DNA of 64,000 nucleotides, from positions 731,501 through 795,500 of the forward strand of contig NZ_LR778174.1 in NCBI RefSeq assembly GCF_902810435.1. The letters are read 5' to 3'. The notes under the pieces were generated by a model, which did not search any database, was not told the DNA's origin, and saw nothing but the letters and a program-made list of their open reading frames with translations. Made by a program: the position numbers and the translations under genes. Within the stretch, counting starts at the first letter, position 1. Every line of letters starts with the position of its first letter. The stretch comes from Veillonella parvula. Its GTDB lineage: Bacteria > Bacillota > Negativicutes > Veillonellales > Veillonellaceae. Below, in pieces: positions 15,960 through 24,897 of this stretch.

Positions 15960-18509
15960 ATGTACCGCTTTCAAGTGAATGGCACCCAATATGAGGTTCA
16001 AGAGGATCAACGTTTAATTGATTTCTTGCGAGCTGATTTAAAGTTGACGGGCACTAAAGAAGGTTGTAGTGCTGGTGCATGTGGTACGTGTACAGTAATT
16101 ATAGACGGAAAAAAAGCAAAGGCTTGTGTAAGCAAACTATCTCAATTAGACGGTAAATCAATTGTCACGATTGAAGGTTTATCTGAACGAGAAAAAGCAG
16201 TATACACCTATGCTTTTGGTGAATGCGGAGCGGTGCAGTGTGGTTTCTGTATACCAGGTATGATTATTAGTGCAAAAGTATTGATTGACGAAAATAATGA
16301 CCCTACACCTGACGATGTTAAAAAGGCGATATTAGGTAATATTTGCCGTTGTACAGGCTATGTAAAAATTGAAGAGGGCATTATGCTAGCTGCAAAAATG
16401 TTCCGTGAGAACTTACCAGTTCCAGAAAAGGATACAAATGGTAATGTAGGCGCTCGTTTACACCGTGTAGATGCTGAGGAAAAAGCATTAGGTACTGGAC
16501 AATACTCTGATGATATCTATATGGATGGCATGATTTATGCCAAAGCATTGCGTTCTAAATACCCACGAGCTAGAGTTGATCGTGTTGATGTGTCTAAAGC
16601 TCTTGAACATCCAGCATGTGTAACGGCATTGACTGCTAAGGATGTACCATTCAATAAGACTGGTCATTTAGTACCGGATTGGGATGTACTTATCGCCGAA
16701 GGTGATATTACACGTTATGTAGGCGATGCAATTGCACTTGTTGCAACTACAGAAAAGAAATACTTAGACGAAGTATTGGCTCTAGTTGAAGTTGATTATA
16801 CTGAATTAGAACCCGTACTAGATCCATTGGAAGCACTAAAACCAGATGCTCCTCAGTTACATCCAGAGGGAAATGTATTATCTCGTCAAACATTATCTCG
16901 TGGCGATGTAGATAAGGCTATTGCAGAGGCTGCTTTTGTAGTAACAAATCATTATTCCACACCTCAAACCGACCATGCATTTATGGAACCAGAATGTGCC
17001 GTTGCATATCGTGAGGGTGATGAAATTCATCTGCATTCAGGTAGCCAAAATGTTTATGATGATCGTCGTGAAGTTGCTCGTATGCTTGGTATTCCGAATG
17101 AGGCTGTAAAGGTTCATAGCATGCTCGTAGGTGGTGGCTTTGGTGGTAAAGAAGATATGACCGTACAACATCATGCATCACTCGTAGCTTGGCTTACAGG
17201 AAAACCAACTAAGGTACTTTTCTCCCGTCAAGAAAGTCTCAATATTCATACTAAACGTCATGCGATGGAAATGGATATTACAACAGCTTGTGATGCGGAA
17301 GGTAATTTGGTAGCAAGTAAGGTAAATATCGTTTCTAATTGTGGCGCGTATGCATCTTTAGGTGGTCCTGTACTTCAACGTGCTGGTACTCATTCTTGTG
17401 GCCCTTATCACTTTGATAATTTTGCCTTTGATGGTGTATGTGTTTATACAAATACTGTTCCTGGTGGTGCATTCCGTGGGTTTGGCGTAACACAAACTAT
17501 CTTTGGTCAAGAGCAAAATATTGATGAATTAGCTGCGTTGGTAGGCATGGATCCTTGGGAATTCCGCTACAAAAATGTTGTACGCCCTGGTGACTCATTA
17601 CCAAACGGCCAAATTTGTTCCAAAGAAACCGCTTTAGTAGAATGTTTGGAAGCTGTAAAAGATGCATATTATGCCTCTGATCGTACTGGCCTTGCGGTAT
17701 GTTTGAAAAATAGTGGTATTGGTGTAGGACTACCTGATACGGGTCGCGTTATTTTAGAAGTACGTGATGGTAAAGTTCGTATTCGTACGGGTGCCGCTTG
17801 TATTGGTCAAGGCATGGCTACTATGGCAACACAAGTACTTTGTGAAACGACAGGCTTAACGGCGGATAAAGTATTTGTAGAACGACCTGATACAGTACGT
17901 ACACCAGATTCTGGTACAACTACTGCATCTCGCCAAACGCTCTTTACCGGTGAAGCAACGCGTAAAGCAAGTCTTCGCTTAAAAGAAATGTTAGATACTA
18001 AAACATTAGAAGAACTGAATGGCGTAGAGATTTATGAAGAGTTTCTCGGTGAAACAGATCCATTTAATTCTGATAAATCGCATCCAAAAAATCACGTTGC
18101 CTATGGTTATGGTGCATGTGTAGCAACAATTGGTGAAGACAATAAGGTTGCTAATTTACATGTAGCATACGATGTAGGTCGTGTAGTGAACCCTCAATCC
18201 TGTACAGGTCAGGCCGAAGGTGGTGCCATTATGGGAATGGGGTATGCCGTTACAGAAGACTTCCCTTATAAAGAAGGGTATGTAACATCTAAATACGGTA
18301 CGCTAGGACTTCTTAGAGCTACCCAATGTCCTCCAATTCATGTAAGTCTTATCGAAAAAGGGACACCAGAACAATATGCATACGGTGCTAAAGGTATTGG
18401 CGAAATCTCTAGCATTCCGATTGCACCGGCTATTGCAAATGCGTATCGTCGTATCGACGGAGAACCACGTAGGTCCTTGCCGATTAAACATACAGGTTAT
18501 AAAAAATAG
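15960..18509 (+). CDS. xdhD: Fused [2Fe-2S]-molybdenum hydroxylase (selenium-dependent xanthine dehydrogenase type)
   Basis: An 849-aa fusion. Residues 1-~165 hold two [2Fe-2S] domains (CSAGACGTC from C36; CGAVQCGFC from about C89, then CRCTGY near 128). The rest is the molybdopterin subunit, with GGGFGGKED, the GGAFRGFG loop and the terminal GAKGIGEIS containing the catalytic Glu. It resembles the selenium-dependent xanthine dehydrogenase family, in which selenium is a labile cofactor rather than selenocysteine. No in-frame TGA occurs. There is no FAD subunit here or in the neighbouring genes. ATG 15960 has AGAGGAGGG upstream. It would hydroxylate hypoxanthine/xanthine or work in reverse on urate. 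Confidence 0.92.
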   Translation: MYRFQVNGTQYEVQEDQRLIDFLRADLKLTGTKEGCSAGACGTCTVIIDGKKAKACVSKLSQLDGKSIVTIEGLSEREKAVYTYAFGECGAVQCGFCIPGMIISAKVLIDENNDPTPDDVKKAILGNICRCTGYVKIEEGIMLAAKMFRENLPVPEKDTNGNVGARLHRVDAEEKALGTGQYSDDIYMDGMIYAKALRSKYPRARVDRVDVSKALEHPACVTALTAKDVPFNKTGHLVPDWDVLIAEGDITRYVGDAIALVATTEKKYLDEVLALVEVDYTELEPVLDPLEALKPDAPQLHPEGNVLSRQTLSRGDVDKAIAEAAFVVTNHYSTPQTDHAFMEPECAVAYREGDEIHLHSGSQNVYDDRREVARMLGIPNEAVKVHSMLVGGGFGGKEDMTVQHHASLVAWLTGKPTKVLFSRQESLNIHTKRHAMEMDITTACDAEGNLVASKVNIVSNCGAYASLGGPVLQRAGTHSCGPYHFDNFAFDGVCVYTNTVPGGAFRGFGVTQTIFGQEQNIDELAALVGMDPWEFRYKNVVRPGDSLPNGQICSKETALVECLEAVKDAYYASDRTGLAVCLKNSGIGVGLPDTGRVILEVRDGKVRIRTGAACIGQGMATMATQVLCETTGLTADKVFVERPDTVRTPDSGTTTASRQTLFTGEATRKASLRLKEMLDTKTLEELNGVEIYEEFLGETDPFNSDKSHPKNHVAYGYGACVATIGEDNKVANLHVAYDVGRVVNPQSCTGQAEGGAIMGMGYAVTEDFPYKEGYVTSKYGTLGLLRATQCPPIHVSLIEKGTPEQYAYGAKGIGEISSIPIAPAIANAYRRIDGEPRRSLPIKHTGYKK

Positions 18510-18521
18510 AATATTTGCTTA

Positions 18522-18548
18522 ATGGTAGGGGCTTTTGCCCCTAGCCAT
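18522..18548 (+). other. GC-rich hairpin without U-tract after xdhD
   Basis: ATGG-TAGGGGC and GCCCCTAGCCAT pair around TTTT with one bulged C. No T run follows, so it is more likely an mRNA-stabilising or processing element between xdhD and the permease gene than a terminator. Confidence 0.55.
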
Positions 18549-18654
18549 CAAGGTTCCCACGTGAAGTCGATGAGATTTCTAAACTCTATCATGTACGATA
18601 GTATGACTATATTGTTTAACTAGTAACTAAAACGTAAGATATGAGGTGATTCTT

Positions 18655-20040
18655 ATGAGTAAAGGTGCATCTGGTGTCGACCATGTAGATGGTATGCTGC
18701 CAATCCCGCAGTTATTCGCTTATGGTTTACAGCACGTTCTGGCTATGTATGCTGGGGCAGTAGCTGTACCAATTATTATTGCACAAGCTATGCATTTGCC
18801 AATTGAAGATTTAATTCGTTTGATTACAGCTGACTTATTTACATGTGGTGTAGCTACATTGATTCAAACATTAGGATTCGGATCAGTTGGCGGGCGTATT
18901 CCTCTTATTCAAGGTGTTACATTTGCTTCTGTAGGCCCTATGATTATGATTGGTCAACAGCATGATATCAATACGATTTACGGTGCGATTATCGTAGCTG
19001 GTCTCTTTACATTCCTTGTGGCACCATTTTTCAGTCGTTTGATTCGGCTATTCCCACCTGTAGTAACAGGTACTATCATTACTATTATTGGTATCAACTT
19101 GATGCCAGTAGCTGTTAACTGGATGGGGGGTGGCGTAGGCAATAAAAACTTTGGCGATCCACTATACATAGCTCTTGGTGTAGCTACATTTGTTCTCGTT
19201 ATATTAACTTATCGATTTGGTAAAGGTTTCCTTGGTAATTTGGCAATCTTAGTTGGCCTTATTCTCGGTACAGCCTTAGCTATGATTGTTGGTATTACAG
19301 ATTTTTCAGAGGTAGGACGTTCTCAATGGATTTCTGTTGTAACACCATTCTATTTTGGTCTTCCAACCTTTGACTTTGCTTCTATTGTATCTATGATTAT
19401 TGTAATGCTCGTAGTTATGGTAGAAACAACTGGTGATAGTATTGCGGTAGGTGAAATTGTAGATAAACCTATTGGTCAAAATGAATTGGCTGCGGTACTT
19501 CGCGCGGATGGCTTGTCTACTATTATTGGTGGTATCCTTAATAGTTTTCCGTATACAGCATTTGCTCAAAACGTAGGTCTTATTGCTGTAACACGTGTTA
19601 AGAGTCGTTTCGTTGTAGCAGCATCTGGTGTAATTTTAATTTTATTAGGCCTTTTCCCTAAATTAGCCGCTATCGTAGCTTGTATTCCAAATGCTGTACT
19701 AGGGGGCGCAGGGATTGCTATGTTCGGCATGATTATCGCCAGTGGGATTCGTTCTCTTGGTAAAGTTAGTTTCGATGGTAACTATAACCTGATGCTAGTT
19801 GCCATTAGTATTGGGGTATCCATGATTCCTCTTGCAGCACCTCAATTCTATACACACTTTCCAGCATGGGCTCAAATTCTGTTGAAATCTGGTATCACAG
19901 CTGGTAGTATAGTAGCTGTTATTTTAAATGTAATGTTTAATGGTTTTGGTTATAAAACTGTTAACGAACCTAATCGTGCGACTCGTAAATATCGCCACTT
20001 CACACGATTCAAAGGTTATCCTAAACATTTCTACCAATAA
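18655..20040 (+). CDS. NCS2 family uracil/xanthine/urate permease
   Basis: A 461-aa inner-membrane nucleobase:cation symporter with about 12-14 hydrophobic helices. The NCS2 signature QNVGLIAVTRVKSR is present at about residues 305-318, and the substrate-loop segment VVMVETTGDSIAVGE precedes it. Its place at the end of the purine cluster makes xanthine or urate the likely substrate (compare XanQ, UacT/YgfU, PbuX). Sequence alone does not choose. ATG 18655 is preceded by GAGGTGAT. A strong terminator follows. Confidence 0.92.
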   Translation: MSKGASGVDHVDGMLPIPQLFAYGLQHVLAMYAGAVAVPIIIAQAMHLPIEDLIRLITADLFTCGVATLIQTLGFGSVGGRIPLIQGVTFASVGPMIMIGQQHDINTIYGAIIVAGLFTFLVAPFFSRLIRLFPPVVTGTIITIIGINLMPVAVNWMGGGVGNKNFGDPLYIALGVATFVLVILTYRFGKGFLGNLAILVGLILGTALAMIVGITDFSEVGRSQWISVVTPFYFGLPTFDFASIVSMIIVMLVVMVETTGDSIAVGEIVDKPIGQNELAAVLRADGLSTIIGGILNSFPYTAFAQNVGLIAVTRVKSRFVVAASGVILILLGLFPKLAAIVACIPNAVLGGAGIAMFGMIIASGIRSLGKVSFDGNYNLMLVAISIGVSMIPLAAPQFYTHFPAWAQILLKSGITAGSIVAVILNVMFNGFGYKTVNEPNRATRKYRHFTRFKGYPKHFYQ

Positions 20041-20146
20041 GATATAGTTAGACGAGTTTACTCTCATGCGATTATATGTATTGTCTCTCACAGTAGAAAC
20101 CTTGTTAGTATAGGTAAAACATCAATATATATGGTTTCGTTTGTTA

Positions 20147-20185
20147 AAAAGATCTCACTCTGATTTGGAGTGAGGTCTTTTTTTA
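20147..20185 (+). terminator. Rho-independent terminator after the purine permease
   Basis: AAAGATCTCACTC pairs with GAGTGAGGTCTTT (one G-U) and is followed by a run of seven T. It closes the purine cluster and separates it from the RuBisCO-like gene. Confidence 0.88.
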
Positions 20186-20214
20186 TGGAATCGTATACTA
20201 CTTTGGTATATAAT
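20186..20214 (+). promoter_or_regulatory. Promoter candidate for the RuBisCO-like gene
   Basis: A perfect TATAAT (20209-20214) lies 31 bases before the start codon. The -35 at 17-base spacing (TGGAAT) is poor, so activation by a regulator is possible. Confidence 0.45.
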
Positions 20215-20244
20215 TAAATAATATTATTGCAAAGGAGACGCATT

Positions 20245-21432
20245 ATGAAAGACGAGCGATTTATAGTTACATATAGAATAGAAGCGAGTACATATGAAGA
20301 AGCAAAATCAATTGCTTGGGCTGTTCAAGTGGAGCAAACTATAGAATTTCCTTATGAGTTTGTAACGGATCCATACATTAAAGAAACTATTACTGGTCGA
20401 CTAGAATCTCTTGAACCTATAGTAGAAGACTCTCCTTATATCAATGTAGGTGTGATGCCAAATGCTGTAATTGACACCTCTCGTTACTATTTGGCTCGTA
20501 TTTCATATCACGTAGATACCACGGCCTTAGAGGCTACACAATTTTTAAATGTTGTCTTTGGTAATTCTTCGTTACAGCCACATATTTGGGTAGTAGATAT
20601 TGAACTATGTCCAACACTTTACGATGTGTTTAAGGGACCACAATTTGGCTTACAAGGAATTCGTCGATTAGTGGAAACCCCGACGCGTCCAATGATTCAA
20701 GCCGTTGTAAAGCCGATGGGCACACCGAATGTAGAATTGGCTCGTATGTGTGGCGCTTACACACGTGGTGGTGCAGATGTCATAAAGGATGATCATGGTA
20801 TTTCTAATCAGTCCTTCTCTCAATATAAAGATCGTGTAAAACGATGTGCTGCTATGGTACAGGAAATGAATGCTGTACATGGTACACATACTTTATATGC
20901 TGCAAACGTATCAGGTGATGGTACAGATGTGTTAGAACGCGCTTATTTTGCCAAAGAGGCTGGTGCTACAGCTCTCATGGTGGCTGCAGGTCTCGTTGGT
21001 TTCGGTTGGTTACACAAATTAGCTACTGATGAAAACTTACGATTGCCCATTATTCATCATCCAGCTTATTCTGGTGGATTTGTAAGCCCTGGTGTATCTG
21101 GAGTAGCTGACTATTTACAACTAGGTTTATTACCTCGTATCTTTGGGGCTGATATGCCAATTTTCGTATCTTATGGTGGACGCTTTACTTTTACAGAGGA
21201 ACAATGCAAGAGGATTTCCTCTTACATTAAACAGCCATTAGGTTTGATGAAAGCAGCTTGCCCGGCACCGGGTGGTGGTGTTACAGATGCTCGTCTTAAT
21301 GAACTCGTTGAGCTGTACGGAAATGATACTATGTTCCTCGTTGGCGGTGACATGTTCCGTCGAGGATCAGATATTGAGGCTAATATGTCGTACTTTGTAG
21401 AGCGTTTGACTAAATTATCTGAAAGAACGTAA
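20245..21432 (+). CDS. RuBisCO-like protein (form IV type)
   Basis: A 395-aa homologue of the RuBisCO large subunit. N-terminal domain to about residue 140, then a TIM barrel with KPMGTPN (K156, equivalent to RuBisCO K175) and GGADVIKDDHG. K181 is the carbamylated-lysine equivalent and D183 is kept, but H184 replaces the metal-binding Glu204. IIHHPA (H271/H272) matches the His294 region. The loop-6 lysine segment is replaced by YGGRFTF. These changes exclude CO2 fixation and point to an enolase- or isomerase-type reaction, as in other RuBisCO-like proteins. The substrate is unknown. The gene is just downstream of the purine cluster but has its own promoter and AAAGGAG ribosome-binding site. 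Confidence 0.9.
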   Translation: MKDERFIVTYRIEASTYEEAKSIAWAVQVEQTIEFPYEFVTDPYIKETITGRLESLEPIVEDSPYINVGVMPNAVIDTSRYYLARISYHVDTTALEATQFLNVVFGNSSLQPHIWVVDIELCPTLYDVFKGPQFGLQGIRRLVETPTRPMIQAVVKPMGTPNVELARMCGAYTRGGADVIKDDHGISNQSFSQYKDRVKRCAAMVQEMNAVHGTHTLYAANVSGDGTDVLERAYFAKEAGATALMVAAGLVGFGWLHKLATDENLRLPIIHHPAYSGGFVSPGVSGVADYLQLGLLPRIFGADMPIFVSYGGRFTFTEEQCKRISSYIKQPLGLMKAACPAPGGGVTDARLNELVELYGNDTMFLVGGDMFRRGSDIEANMSYFVERLTKLSERT

Positions 21433-21486
21433 TAATAGCTTGAATTTAAATGAGTTAATACAATATTTAACTAAATAACTAAGCTA

Positions 21487-21517
21487 TTGACTTTTACAGA
21501 AATAATAGATTTATGAT
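21487..21517 (+). promoter_or_regulatory. Promoter candidate for yycJ-rlmH
   Basis: TTGACT (21487-21492) and TATGAT (21512-21517) have a 19-base spacer, longer than ideal. Confidence 0.4.
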
Positions 21518-21537
21518 TAAGTATATGGAGTGTTTTG

Positions 21538-22344
21538 ATGAGTGAATCCTCATCGTTGGAGGTCCATGTCCTTGCCAGTGGTAGTAAGGGCAATTGTACA
21601 GTGATAAAAAAAGGGAACTCCGTCATATTACATGATGTAGGCATCAGTTGTCGACGCATTGTCAATGGGTTAAAAGAATTACAAATTGATATGGCACAGG
21701 TAGAGGGTATATTTGTCAGTCATGAACATAGTGATCACATTGCGGGACTACAACAATTACTAAAACGATTTGATATTCCTGTGTATACGAAGCAAGGCAC
21801 CTGGCGTGAAATCCAAGATAAGTTAATCGTGCCAAAGAATCGATTAATCGAGCTTACAAAGGGCAGTTTGACGTTGGGGAGTCTAATTGTGGAACCTTTT
21901 TCGGTAAGTCATGATGCGGCTGATCCAATTGGTATAAATGTGTTTGCTGGGAACGATAAGGCAACTATTGTCACTGATACAGGCGTGATTTCAGATGATA
22001 TTTTACGTAGAATTGATGATACGACTCTGTTAGTGCTAGAGGCGAATTATGATCCTCATATGTTGCGATTCGGACCATATCAGCCGTTTTTGAAACAAAG
22101 GGTGGCTAGTGATGAAGGTCATTTGAGTAATGAAATGGCTGCGCAAGCACTACTCATGATGAAACGTCCTGATTTTATGCAAGTTATATTGGCCCATCGT
22201 TCTGAAAATAATAATAACTCTGTCCTTGTTACCCAAACTATTGGCAAAATGCTTGTTGATGGTGGTGTTCGTATTGGACCTGAAATGAAGTTACAACATG
22301 GTCAGCCTAATGAAATTGTGTCCATCCAATCTGTGAAGAGGTAA
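21538..22344 (+). CDS. yycJ: MBL-fold metallohydrolase, YycJ/WalJ type
   Basis: A 268-aa metallo-beta-lactamase-fold hydrolase. The metal motif HEHSDH (VSHEHSDHIAGL) is at about residues 61-66, with VSHDA and VLEANYD supplying later ligands. The opening LASGSKGNCTVI is characteristic of YycJ/WalJ, which is linked to DNA-end processing and cell-wall signalling in Firmicutes. It is followed two bases later by rlmH, a pairing also common in Firmicutes. ATG 21538 has TGGAGTG upstream. Confidence 0.9.
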   Translation: MSESSSLEVHVLASGSKGNCTVIKKGNSVILHDVGISCRRIVNGLKELQIDMAQVEGIFVSHEHSDHIAGLQQLLKRFDIPVYTKQGTWREIQDKLIVPKNRLIELTKGSLTLGSLIVEPFSVSHDAADPIGINVFAGNDKATIVTDTGVISDDILRRIDDTTLLVLEANYDPHMLRFGPYQPFLKQRVASDEGHLSNEMAAQALLMMKRPDFMQVILAHRSENNNNSVLVTQTIGKMLVDGGVRIGPEMKLQHGQPNEIVSIQSVKR

Positions 22345-22346
22345 AA

Positions 22347-22826
22347 ATGAGATTTTATGTAGTCTGTATCGGCAAATTGAAGGATGTTTATTTACGTGAG
22401 GGCGTAGCAGAGTTTGTGAAACGCATGCGCCCCTATGGTGGCATTACAATTACAGAGCTGAATGAAAGTAAAATTGGAGATAAGCCGAGTAATGCGGATC
22501 GCAAACAAGTCGTTGCAGAAGAAGGAGACCGTTTATTAAAAGCGGTCCCTAAAAATGCGTATACCGTATTACTTGACGTGTATGGCAAACCAATGTCCTC
22601 TGAAGAACTCGCTAAGACGGTATCTAAGCTTGAGGTGGATGGTGTTAGCGATATGGCTTTCATTATTGGTGGTGCCTTTGGGGTGAGTGATATATTACGT
22701 CAGGCTGTAAATTATAAATTATCTTTTAGCCCTATGACTTTTACTCATCAAATGGTTCGATTGCTACTTGTAGAACAAATTTATCGAGCATCAAAAATCA
22801 ATCGTAATGAACCTTATCATTGGTAA
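22347..22826 (+). CDS. rlmH: 23S rRNA (pseudouridine-1915-N3)-methyltransferase
   Basis: A 159-aa SPOUT methyltransferase that methylates pseudouridine 1915 of 23S rRNA in assembled 70S ribosomes. The AdoMet knot is visible in FIIGGAFGVSD and LSFSPMTFTHQMVRLLLVEQIYRA, and the tail NRNEPYHW matches the family ending (PYHK/PYHR-like). Length is normal. It is co-transcribed with yycJ. Confidence 0.95.
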   Translation: MRFYVVCIGKLKDVYLREGVAEFVKRMRPYGGITITELNESKIGDKPSNADRKQVVAEEGDRLLKAVPKNAYTVLLDVYGKPMSSEELAKTVSKLEVDGVSDMAFIIGGAFGVSDILRQAVNYKLSFSPMTFTHQMVRLLLVEQIYRASKINRNEPYHW

Positions 22827-22937
22827 AAGACGTAGACTTAAAAATTATTTGTATAATACTTTCAGAAAAAAGGAGTTTTATTATATTGTGGCGAATAGTA
22901 TAATAAAGCAAGATGTATTTGTAAGGAGGAATTCACT

Positions 22938-23393
22938 ATGAAAATCCAAGAAGTAATGAATAAATACCCTGTTACTGTTGGCAAAGATGCGCCGATTTCT
23001 GATGTAGTTGATTTATTGGTTAAATATAATTTAACAGCTGTGTCCGTAGTGGATGATGATAATAAGTTGTTAGGTATTATCTCTGAAGGTGATTTACTTT
23101 ATAAAAAAGTACGTCCTCATGTGCCTCATTATGTTAATGTATTAGGCGCTAGCATCTATTACAATGGCATCGGTGAATACAATGCTCAATTTAAAAAATT
23201 ATTGGCATCTCACGTTCATGAGTTGATGACTGATGAAGTAATTACAACCACACCGGATAAAGATGTAGAAGAAATTGTATCTGTTATGCTTGACCAACAT
23301 TTGAAAAATGTGCCAGTTGTAGATAAAGAGTACCGTTTGATTGGAATTTTGTCTCGTCGGGACATTATCAAATTGATTGCTAAAGATAACTAA
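22938..23393 (+). CDS. CBS-domain protein
   Basis: A 151-aa protein made of two CBS repeats: residues 1-~60 (MNKYPVTVGKDAPISDVVDLL, LLGIISEGDLLYK) and ~88-148 (MTDEVITTTPDKDVEEIVSVML, LIGILSRRDIIKLI). CBS pairs usually bind adenine nucleotides and act as energy sensors. There is no attached enzyme domain, so the partner is unknown. It stands alone with an AGGAGGA ribosome-binding site, a TATAAT at 22899-22904 upstream and a terminator downstream. Confidence 0.9.
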   Translation: MKIQEVMNKYPVTVGKDAPISDVVDLLVKYNLTAVSVVDDDNKLLGIISEGDLLYKKVRPHVPHYVNVLGASIYYNGIGEYNAQFKKLLASHVHELMTDEVITTTPDKDVEEIVSVMLDQHLKNVPVVDKEYRLIGILSRRDIIKLIAKDN

Positions 23394-23417
23394 TTGGCAT
23401 AATTATGTTAAATATGT

Positions 23418-23446
23418 AAAGACCACCCGTTTTGGGGTGGTCTTTT
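23418..23446 (+). terminator. Rho-independent terminator after the CBS gene
   Basis: AAAGACCACCC and GGGTGGTCTTT form a perfect 11-bp stem around a short loop, ending in T residues. Confidence 0.9.
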
Positions 23447-23464
23447 AGTGTATATTGAGAAGAA

Positions 23465-23493
23465 TTGCATTGACCTTGCATTTATGTTATTAT
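23465..23493 (+). promoter_or_regulatory. Promoter candidate of the tig-clpP-clpX operon
   Basis: TTGCAT (23465-23470), 17 bases, TATTAT (23488-23493). The leader to tig is about 60 bases. Confidence 0.5.
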
Positions 23494-23556
23494 TAGGAGT
23501 GCATAATATACTACAGAAATTTGGGCATATTGCCCTTCGAGGAGGACATATTTTAA

Positions 23557-24861
23557 ATGAAAGCAACTGTAAATCCTGTTGATCAACACGTAGTAACGTT
23601 AACTATTGAAGTACCTGCAGCAGAAGTAGATAAGGGCATTAAACAAGCTGTAAAACGCATTGCAGGTCAAGTGAACATCCCTGGCTTCCGCAAAGGACAT
23701 GCGCCTCGCCGTATTTTGGAAATGAACTTCGGTAAAGAAGCTATCTTGGAAGAAGCGTTTGAAGTATTGGCTAGCCAAAACTATAGTGCTGCACTTCGTG
23801 AAAATGATATCGTGCCTGTATCTGAACCTGAAATCGAACGCGAACAATTCGAAGAAGGCAAAGATTTGATTTTCAAAGCTACTGTAACTAAACGCCCTGA
23901 AGTTAAACTTGGCGATTACAAAGGCTTAGAAGCAGATAAACAAGATGCTACAGTATCTGATGAACAAATCGAAGAACAGTTGAACAATATTCGTGAACAA
24001 CAAGCAAAAATGGTTGTTGCTGAAGAAGGCGCTACAATTCAAAAAGATGACTTCGCAGTAATCGACTTTGCTGGTTCCGTTGATGGTAAACCTTTTGATG
24101 GTGGTGAAGGTAAATCCTATCCATTACAAATCGGTTCTGGTAGCTTCATTCCTGGCTTCGAAGATCAATTGATTGGCGCTAAAGCTGGTGATGATGTAAC
24201 TGTAAAAGTAACATTCCCTGAAGACTACTTCGTAGCAGAACTTGCTGGTAAAGAAGCAGAATTCAAAACTCATATCCATGATATTAAACGTAAAGAATTG
24301 CCTGAATTGAATGATGAATTCGCAAAAGAAGCAAGCTCTTACGAAACTATTGAAGAATTGAAAAAAGATCTTCGCACTAAAATGGAGGAAGAAGCTTCCC
24401 GTCGTGCAATCGATACTTACAATGCTGACTTGATTCAAACAGCTGTTAAAAATGCAACTGTAGAAATCCCAGAAGTAATGATTAAAGATCGCGTAGAACA
24501 AATGATTCAAGAATTGGCTATGAATATGGAAGGCCGTGGCTTGAAACTTGATGACTACTTGAAATTCTCCAATAAAACTATCGAAGATTTACGCTCTGAA
24601 TACAAAGATTCCGCAGCTGAAAACGTACGCGCTGATTTAGTATTGGATGCTATTGCAACTGCTGAAGGTATCGAAGTAACTCCAGATGATATGAACCGTG
24701 AAATCTTCATTATGGCTCAAAACTTTGGGGCAGCTCCTAAAGAAGTTTGGGATATTATTGCAAAAGAAGGTCGTGTAGCTATGTTGGCAGGCTCTGTAGC
24801 TCGCAAAAAAGCAGCTCGATTCATTATTGATAATGCAAAAGGCGCTGAAGCGGCTGAATAA
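23557..24861 (+). CDS. tig: Trigger factor (ribosome-associated chaperone/PPIase)
   Basis: A 434-aa chaperone that binds near the ribosomal exit tunnel and folds nascent chains. The ribosome-binding signature GFRKGHAPRR is at about residues 45-54. The FKBP-type PPIase domain lies at about 160-245 (DFAVIDFAGSVDGKPFDGGEG, FIPGFEDQLIGAKAGDD). The helical C-terminal arms follow. It is directly followed by clpP and clpX, the widespread tig-clpP-clpX order, suggesting one operon. Confidence 0.97.
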   Translation: MKATVNPVDQHVVTLTIEVPAAEVDKGIKQAVKRIAGQVNIPGFRKGHAPRRILEMNFGKEAILEEAFEVLASQNYSAALRENDIVPVSEPEIEREQFEEGKDLIFKATVTKRPEVKLGDYKGLEADKQDATVSDEQIEEQLNNIREQQAKMVVAEEGATIQKDDFAVIDFAGSVDGKPFDGGEGKSYPLQIGSGSFIPGFEDQLIGAKAGDDVTVKVTFPEDYFVAELAGKEAEFKTHIHDIKRKELPELNDEFAKEASSYETIEELKKDLRTKMEEEASRRAIDTYNADLIQTAVKNATVEIPEVMIKDRVEQMIQELAMNMEGRGLKLDDYLKFSNKTIEDLRSEYKDSAAENVRADLVLDAIATAEGIEVTPDDMNREIFIMAQNFGAAPKEVWDIIAKEGRVAMLAGSVARKKAARFIIDNAKGAEAAE

Positions 24862-24897
24862 TAGTTTGCTCAACTGGGTACATGAAAAGGTGATTAC

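Noticed and set aside
15960-18509. Selenocysteine in the molybdenum hydroxylase
   Set aside because: No in-frame TGA occurs. The selenium of this family is a labile cofactor, and no selenium-handling gene lies in the window.
20245-21432. Genuine CO2-fixing RuBisCO
   Set aside because: The metal-binding Glu is His, the loop-6 lysine is missing, and no phosphoribulokinase or other Calvin-cycle gene is present.
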